From Pseudomonadota bacterium (GTDB taxonomy: Bacteria; Pseudomonadota; Alphaproteobacteria; Sphingomonadales; Sphingomonadaceae), in the NCBI GenBank assembly GCA_030271565.1, contig JARXKR010000080.1, positions 1-9,939 of the forward strand: 9,939 nt of DNA, written 5' to 3'. A program made the translations under genes and the position numbers. Below the pieces are notes generated by a model. That model saw only the letters and a program-made list of their open reading frames with translations, did not search any database and was not told the DNA's origin. This document shows positions 5,789 through 9,939 of the stretch, in pieces; the stretch's first letter is position 1, and every line of letters begins with the position of its first letter.

Positions 5789-7030
5789 GTGAACCTGCGC
5801 CAGACCCTGACCGACTATTTTCTCGATGCCGTTGCTGCGGCGGGTGCAGCGACGACTCTGCCCGGGCGCCTGCCGCAGGACGCGCCCGCTGGCCGTACGA
5901 TCGTGCTGGGCTGCGGCAAGGCAGCGGCAGAAATGGCCCGGGTGGCGCGGGCAGAGCTTCTCGGCGAGGTCCGCGGCTGCGTGGTGACCCGGCATGGCCA
6001 CGGGGTCGGTGAAGCTATTTCCGGCATCGATGTGGTCGAAGCGGGCCATCCAGTCCCCGACGCCGCCGGGCGCGATGCTGCGCAAAAGATCATGGCACTG
6101 GCCGAGCAGGCCGGACCAACCGACCGGGTGCTATTCCTGATTTCGGGCGGCGGCTCGGCCCTGCTGTGCGCGCCAGCAGTCGGACTTGAATTTGCCGAGA
6201 AACAAGCGATCACTGATCATCTCATTCGTTCGGGTGCACCGATCGAGCAGATCAATCTGGTCCGCCGGCACCTGTCGCGGGTCAAGGGCGGACGGCTGGC
6301 CGCGCTGGCTGGCGCGCGCGGGGCGCAGCTTCACACCTATCTCATTTCGGACGTGGTTGGCGACGATCCGGCGCTGGTCGCCTCGGGTCCGAGCATCGCC
6401 GCGCCGTTTGAGCCCGAAGCAGCGTTGGCGGTGCTTGAGCAGTCTGGCTGGACGACCTCGGCCGCAACCATCGCGGCAATCCACGCCAATCGTCCTGACG
6501 AGGTCCCCCCGCACAAGGTCATTACTCTGGCAACCAATGCCAATGCGCTGGCTGCCCTGCGCCACCGCGCCCAAACCGACGGCTGGAACGTGGTCGACCT
6601 CGGCGCCGCACTGCGCGGCGAGGCGAGCCTGGTGGGGCACGACCACGCCGAGATCGCCCGGGAGTTGATTGGCCGAGCCGGACGCCACTTGCTGATCTCG
6701 GGCGGCGAACTGACCGTGACCGGCGCGAGCACCGATGGCTGCGGCGGACCCAACCTCGAGTATGCGGCCGGGGTGTTATCGGCCTTTGCGCCGGACGATC
6801 CGATCGCAGTGTTTGCCGCCGACAGCGACGGGATCGACGGAACCGAGGACAATGCCGGCGGCTTTGTCCGGGCCGGCGATGCCATACCCGAAGCCTTGGC
6901 CAAGGCGCTCGCCGCGCACCGCACCTATGCCCTGTTCAAGGCGCTGGACAGTCTGGTCGTGACCGGGCCGACCCGCACCAACGTCAACGATATCCGGATG
7001 ATCGCCGTTGGGTGGGATAATCCGGACTGA
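5789..7030 (+). CDS. gckA: glycerate 2-kinase, DUF4147/MOFRL type
   Basis: A 413-residue cytoplasmic kinase that phosphorylates D-glycerate to 2-phosphoglycerate with ATP, as in the GckA/TtuD family. From GTG 5789, the N-terminal DUF4147 part has VLGCGKAAAEMAR (K44, corresponding to the conserved lysine of the Thermotoga enzyme) and ISGGGSALL (about 119-126). The C-terminal MOFRL part has DSDGIDGTEDNAGG (from about 345) and TGPTRTNVND (from 392). Length is normal for the family. No in-frame ATG exists near the 5' end. TTG 5753 is an alternative that adds 12 proline-rich residues and has GGGA about 8 nt upstream, but the family N-terminus aligns with GTG 5789, which lacks a good ribosome binding site. 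It starts a tight plus-strand run with the NUDIX-DUF47 and PiT genes; a promoter between 5727 and 5788 is expected but not identified. Confidence 0.88.
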   Translation: MNLRQTLTDYFLDAVAAAGAATTLPGRLPQDAPAGRTIVLGCGKAAAEMARVARAELLGEVRGCVVTRHGHGVGEAISGIDVVEAGHPVPDAAGRDAAQKIMALAEQAGPTDRVLFLISGGGSALLCAPAVGLEFAEKQAITDHLIRSGAPIEQINLVRRHLSRVKGGRLAALAGARGAQLHTYLISDVVGDDPALVASGPSIAAPFEPEAALAVLEQSGWTTSAATIAAIHANRPDEVPPHKVITLATNANALAALRHRAQTDGWNVVDLGAALRGEASLVGHDHAEIARELIGRAGRHLLISGGELTVTGASTDGCGGPNLEYAAGVLSAFAPDDPIAVFAADSDGIDGTEDNAGGFVRAGDAIPEALAKALAAHRTYALFKALDSLVVTGPTRTNVNDIRMIAVGWDNPD

Positions 7031-7040
7031 ACACCCACCT

Positions 7041-8240
7041 GTGGGGATTTGTGACAGCAATGTTGCACTCCTGCGACGAGCAACTACGGCATGGTCGGGA
7101 CTGCAGGGGACAAACGCCATTCGCCAGATTGCTGCCTTGCCCTATCGCGGATCCGAGAATGGCGCGGTCAGCGTGCTGCTGGTCACCTCGCGCGAGAGCA
7201 AGCGCTGGGTGGTGCCCAAGGGTAACCACAGCGGATCGGGATCACCGCATCTTGCCGCCGCGCGCGAAGCGAGCGAAGAGGCCGGCGTGCTCGGCGCGAT
7301 GTGCCCGATCCCGCTCGGCCAGTATCGCTATCGCAAGCGCCGCAAGACCGGCGCGTCGCTGATGTTCGATGTCGATGTCTATCCGCTCGCGGTCAGTCAC
7401 GAGCTGACGGATTGGAAGGAAGCGGGCGAGCGCACCCGGCGCTGGTTCAGCCTGAGCGAGGCTGCCGAGATGGTCGACGAACCCGACCTGGCCCAATTGA
7501 TTCGTTCCTTCAATGCCGCCGAATTCTCCAAAGCCGCCAAGCGCCAATCGATATTCTCGATGGTTGCGCAGAAATCGAAGGTGAGTCCGATGTTTGCCTG
7601 GTTCCAACGACTGCTGCCCAAGACGGGCGATTTCTTCGAACTGTTCGAAGCCCATTCGCGCAGCATAGTAGCTGGCGCTGACGCTCTGGGCCGGCTGTTT
7701 CGCAATGGCGGCGCGCGCGACGAACACATCCGTGAGATCAACGAGCGCGAACACGACGCCGACGAAATCATCCGCGAAACTTTGCAGACCGTGCGCCGCA
7801 CCTTCCTCACCCCGTTCGACCGTGGCGCGATCACCTCGCTGATCGGCGCGATGGACGATGCGATTGACGAGATGCAATCGGCCGCCAATGCGGTCGACCT
7901 TTACGACATCACCGAGTTCGAGCCCGAAATGACCGACATGGTCGGGATCGTGATCGATTCGGCGCGGGTGATGTCCGAGGCGATCCCGCTGCTGCGCGAT
8001 CTTTCGGCCAACGGCGGGCGGCTCCACGAACTGACCGAGCGGCTGGTGCGGATGGAAAGCCATGCCGACGAGGTTCACCGCGCCGGGCTCAAGTCCGCTT
8101 ACCTGCGCCATTCGGGTGAGCCCAGCGGGGCGATGGCGTTCATCGTCAAGCGCGAGATCTACAAGCATCTCGAACGCATCGTCGACAGCTTCGAGGACAT
8201 CGCGAACGAGATCGACGGTCTGGTTATCGATCACGCCTGA
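7041..8240 (+). CDS. NUDIX hydrolase domain fused in frame to a PhoU-like DUF47 domain
   Basis: One uninterrupted frame encodes two proteins that are normally separate. Numbered from GTG 7041 (399 residues), a NUDIX domain occupies about 27-155, with VLLVTSRESKRWVVPKG and the box end REASEEAGV (75-83); the first glutamate of the classical box is G, as in the diphosphoinositol-phosphatase-like subgroup. A linker of about 25 residues leads to a DUF47/PhoU-like helical domain (184-399) beginning MFAWFQRLLPKTGDFFELF. NUDIX proteins cleave nucleoside or inositol diphosphates; DUF47 proteins accompany PiT phosphate carriers. The start is uncertain: TTG 7008 would overlap gckA, GTG 7041 has no ribosome site, and the family start seems to fall near the ATT codon 7119, which has AGGGGA 8 nt upstream. 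The stop overlaps the PiT ATG by one base. A lost stop codon or a sequencing error at the junction is possible. Confidence 0.75.
   Translation: MGICDSNVALLRRATTAWSGLQGTNAIRQIAALPYRGSENGAVSVLLVTSRESKRWVVPKGNHSGSGSPHLAAAREASEEAGVLGAMCPIPLGQYRYRKRRKTGASLMFDVDVYPLAVSHELTDWKEAGERTRRWFSLSEAAEMVDEPDLAQLIRSFNAAEFSKAAKRQSIFSMVAQKSKVSPMFAWFQRLLPKTGDFFELFEAHSRSIVAGADALGRLFRNGGARDEHIREINEREHDADEIIRETLQTVRRTFLTPFDRGAITSLIGAMDDAIDEMQSAANAVDLYDITEFEPEMTDMVGIVIDSARVMSEAIPLLRDLSANGGRLHELTERLVRMESHADEVHRAGLKSAYLRHSGEPSGAMAFIVKREIYKHLERIVDSFEDIANEIDGLVIDHA
7578..7592 (+). promoter_or_regulatory. internal ribosome binding site and start for DUF47
   Basis: AAGGTGAG (7578-7585) lies 8 nt from its AGG to ATG 7590, exactly where a free-standing DUF47 protein would begin. 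A TGA sits inside the motif (7582-7584) in another frame, the classic layout of an upstream gene stop overlapping the next ribosome site. This suggests an ancestral two-gene arrangement. Confidence 0.6.
7590..8240 (+). CDS. PhoU-like DUF47 protein, likely also made alone from the internal start
   Basis: This is the same frame as the NUDIX fusion, listed separately because ATG 7590 with its ribosome binding site would give a 216-residue protein of normal length for the family. It is helical and charged throughout, with the N-terminal LLPKTGDFFELFEAHS, the E/D-rich EINEREHDADEIIRETLQ and a central TPFDRGAITSLIGAMDDAID that are typical of DUF47 proteins. Members are encoded next to PiT transporters (for example the orfA-pit pair of Sinorhizobium) and are thought to modulate phosphate uptake, possibly binding metal through the D/E clusters. 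The TGATG overlap with the PiT gene implies translational coupling and a shared job in phosphate import. Whether both the long and the short products are made cannot be told from sequence. Confidence 0.68.
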   Translation: MFAWFQRLLPKTGDFFELFEAHSRSIVAGADALGRLFRNGGARDEHIREINEREHDADEIIRETLQTVRRTFLTPFDRGAITSLIGAMDDAIDEMQSAANAVDLYDITEFEPEMTDMVGIVIDSARVMSEAIPLLRDLSANGGRLHELTERLVRMESHADEVHRAGLKSAYLRHSGEPSGAMAFIVKREIYKHLERIVDSFEDIANEIDGLVIDHA

Positions 8241-9253
8241 TGCACGAACTTGCTATCCCGCTGCTGGTCGGCCTGATCGTGATCGCGCTGGCGTTCGATT
8301 ATCTCAACGGGTTGCACGATGCCGCCAATTCGATTGCCACCGTGGTCGCGACCCGCTTGCTCGGCCCGGTTCAGGCGGTTGCTTTTGCCGCCTTCTTCAA
8401 CTTCGCGGCTTACTTCCTGACACTCGCCTTTCCCTCGCTGCACAAGGTTGCCGATACCATCGGCAAGGGTCTGATCGACAAGGACCTGATTACGCCTGGA
8501 GTAGTGTTCGGCGCGCTGATCGGGGCAAGTTTCTGGAACGTGGTGACCTGGCTCAAGGGCATTCCTTCATCATCGAGCCATGCCCTGGTCGGCGGCTTGA
8601 TCGGCGCCGGGGTAGCGCATGCGGGCCTTGGCGGGGTGCAATGGACCGGGCTCAACAAGACCCTGATCGCAATCGTGCTGTCGCCGCTGCTCGGCATGAT
8701 CCTCGCGCTGCTGATCATGGCGCTGACCAGCTGGATGATGCGCCGCGCGACCGCGCGCGGGGCCGAACAGCGCTTCGGCGCGCTCCACCTGATCTCGGCG
8801 GCGGCCTATTCGACCGGGCACGGGCTAAACGATGCACAGAAAACCATGGGGCTGATCACCGTTCTGCTCTATTCGACCGGCTATCTGCGCGGCGATTTCC
8901 AGGTGCCGCACTGGGTCGCAATCTCGTGCTACATCGCGATTTCGCTCGGCACCTTGACCGGCGGCTGGAAGATCATCGAGACGATGGGTAGCCGGATCAC
9001 CAAGATCGATCATCACCAGGGCTTTGCCGCCTCGACCGGCGGCTCGATCATGCTGTTTACCGCCTCGTGGCTGGGCATCCCGGTTTCGACCACCCACACC
9101 ATCACCGGCTGCATCGTCGGTGCCGGGGTCGCCCGCCGGGCCAGCGCAGTGCGCTGGGGCGTGGCGCAGAACGTCGTGGTCGCCTGGATCATCACCATCC
9201 CCGCCAGCGCCGCAGTAGGCGCGCTGTTCTATGGGCTGACGACGCTGTTTTGA
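8240..9253 (+). CDS. pit: low-affinity inorganic phosphate transporter, PiT family
   Basis: A 337-residue inner-membrane carrier that imports phosphate, usually as a metal-phosphate complex with protons. The two inverted halves of the PHO-4/PiT fold are visible: the first signature DYLNGLHDAANSIATVV (20-36) with IPSSSSHALVGGLIGAG (109-124), and the second STGHGLNDAQKTMGLIT (191-207) with GIPVSTTHTITGCIVGAG near residue 280. Many hydrophobic segments of about 20 residues run through the protein. Length is typical of the short bacterial PiT form without the large central loop. The ATG at 8240 shares a base with the upstream TGA and has no Shine-Dalgarno of its own, so translation is coupled to the DUF47 frame. 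The hairpin at 9262-9298 may end its transcript. Confidence 0.94.
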   Translation: MHELAIPLLVGLIVIALAFDYLNGLHDAANSIATVVATRLLGPVQAVAFAAFFNFAAYFLTLAFPSLHKVADTIGKGLIDKDLITPGVVFGALIGASFWNVVTWLKGIPSSSSHALVGGLIGAGVAHAGLGGVQWTGLNKTLIAIVLSPLLGMILALLIMALTSWMMRRATARGAEQRFGALHLISAAAYSTGHGLNDAQKTMGLITVLLYSTGYLRGDFQVPHWVAISCYIAISLGTLTGGWKIIETMGSRITKIDHHQGFAASTGGSIMLFTASWLGIPVSTTHTITGCIVGAGVARRASAVRWGVAQNVVVAWIITIPASAAVGALFYGLTTLF

Positions 9254-9259
9254 AAAACG

Positions 9260-9287
9260 TGGCGAGCCTTGCTGGGTTCGAACCAGC
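9260..9287 (-). tRNA. tRNA 3'-end fragment (T arm, acceptor 3' strand, CCA), probable attachment-site remnant
   Basis: On the minus strand, GCTGG / TTCGAAC / CCAGC forms a canonical T arm (5-bp stem, 7-nt loop), followed by 7 acceptor bases AAGGCTC, discriminator G, encoded CCA, and then CG plus TTTTT (9257-9253) as a terminator tail. No matching 5' acceptor (GAGCCTT) followed by a D arm lies at the expected distance near 9335, so it is a fragment, not a full tRNA. Elements that integrate into the 3' end of a tRNA leave such a fragment at the far end. The 3' side faces the chromosome and the 5' side faces the recombinase remnant. The tRNA identity is not clear to me. Confidence 0.6.
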
Positions 9288-9298
9288 TAGCGCTTTTT
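9262..9298 (+). terminator. possible terminator of the PiT operon
   Basis: Read on the plus strand, the same dyad gives GCTGG (9271-9275) paired with CCAGC (9283-9287), an outer GCG/CGC (9262-9264 with 9291-9293), and TTTTT directly after (9294-9298). It would end transcription 10-45 nt after the PiT stop. The stem is short and interrupted, so this is a moderate call; the tRNA-fragment reading on the other strand does not exclude it. Confidence 0.4.
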
Positions 9299-9384
9299 GC
9301 TTAAGAAACGCTATGTTGTTGATAAGACAATTGTTTCAGCCCACAAGCGTGATACAAATGCGTGCTACATTAAGGAAATTGAAT

Positions 9385-9867
9385 TTGGCACGCACTTTAA
9401 CCCACGTCACACTGCGTGGAGCTACCTACCAATACTCTCGGCGTGTTGGACCAATTGCTGGAACTTGGATTTACCGAATTTGTAGAGCGTGCTCGAGCCA
9501 GAAATTTCAATCGTCTTTTCGAAGATTGGAAGGCTCCAGCTGGCCGCGACGAGACCGATGATGCCGCTTGGTCGAATGGAGCCATGATCAGATCGTTCAG
9601 CCAAACCGCCATCCCCAAAATATTCGCAGGTTTTCTTGATCCGGGGGCCCGACGCGAAATTCGTGCCATGGCTTCCGTGGAGCATTCAAGACTTTGCTCA
9701 CCAGACAGGAACATCACAACATCCAGATGAACTATGTTCACGAGGTTGTGGGGCATGAGAAATTTCACTTGGACGCTCGTTACATTGGCACGATCCCTAT
9801 CGAAGAGACTTATCCGGCCATTCGAGGATGCAGGTGTGAAGGCTTGTCGATCCCTGCACTTAGGTAG
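9385..9867 (+). pseudogene. tyrosine recombinase (phage-type integrase) remnant, internally deleted and frameshifted
   Basis: Three pieces of one integrase lie in order. The N-terminal piece (about 9385-9438) reads MARTLTHVTLRGATYQYSRRV, like the start of DUF6538-type integrases; TTG 9385 has AAGGA 8 nt upstream. The frame then jumps to QLLELGFTEFVERARARNF and RLFEDWKAPAG (about 9443-9660), which belong in the catalytic half, so most of the middle of the protein is missing. Near 9656-9665 the frame shifts again to HGFRGAFKTLLTRQ, containing the catalytic H-x-x-R, then VVGHEKFHLDARYIG with the active-site histidine and the tyrosine nucleophile, ending at TAG 9865-9867. The remnant is in AT-richer DNA next to the tRNA fragment at 9260-9287, as expected for an old integrated element. 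It is almost certainly inactive unless the shift is a sequencing error, and the deletion would still disable it. Confidence 0.72.
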
Positions 9868-9939
9868 CTCAAGATTGCCGCCCTAAAATGATTATTCGGT
9901 TACATCGCTGAGCGCGCGGCATAACGCCGAAAGAATGGC

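Noticed and set aside
7242..8234. 330-residue open frame on the minus strand
   Set aside because: It is the antisense shadow of the NUDIX-DUF47 frame, a common effect of GC-rich codon bias; the plus strand shows clear family motifs.
9260..9536. Complete tRNA split by an intron, using AAGGCTC at 9530-9536 as the 5' acceptor complement
   Set aside because: The bases after that heptamer on the minus strand do not form a D arm, and the interval encodes integrase pieces; the 7-base match is probably chance.
9868..9939. Right-hand end of the window
   Set aside because: No reading frame, RNA gene or repeat could be supported here.

Overview
The window looks like chromosomal DNA of an alphaproteobacterium, most likely Sphingomonadales (Erythrobacter, Novosphingobium or Sphingomonas type). 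This rests on the GC-rich codon use, the nepR/ecfG/phyR general stress response (GSR) genes, an HWE-family sensor kinase, and the gene families around them. The assignment comes from recognising protein families by eye; no database search was run.

Layout. Positions 1-513 hold the 3' end of an ATP-dependent DNA ligase gene. Positions 510-4157 are a compact GSR locus: ecfG (sigma factor) and nepR (anti-sigma factor) on the minus strand, a CHASE-domain HWE histidine kinase on the plus strand, and phyR (anti-anti-sigma response regulator) on the minus strand, ending tail to tail with the kinase. A small single-domain receiver gene (4355-4765, minus) and a divergent Crp/Fnr regulator with FNR-like cysteines (4843-5589, plus) follow. 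Positions 5590-5788 are non-coding and hold a possible stress-regulated small RNA and a strong terminator. Positions 5789-9253 are a tight plus-strand run: glycerate 2-kinase, a NUDIX domain fused in frame to a PhoU-like DUF47 domain, and a PiT phosphate transporter. After 9253 the sequence becomes more AT-rich and carries a tRNA 3'-end fragment and a decayed tyrosine recombinase, which together look like the edge of an old integrated element.

How it works together. The kinase is expected to control PhyR phosphorylation. Phospho-PhyR would bind NepR and release EcfG, which reads promoters of the form GGAAC-N16-CGTT. Exact matches with N16 spacing lie in both orientations of a nearly symmetric element between nepR and the kinase, upstream of phyR, and in an orphan position pointing into the antisense strand of the receiver gene. 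A fourth, one-mismatch copy (GGAAC-N16-CATT) lies directly before the candidate small RNA at about 5629-5726, which has a 28-nt C-rich loop and a terminator. This possible EcfG-driven C-rich-loop RNA is the most interesting lead in the window. The NUDIX-DUF47 fusion with a retained internal ribosome binding site and the symmetric two-way EcfG promoter come next.
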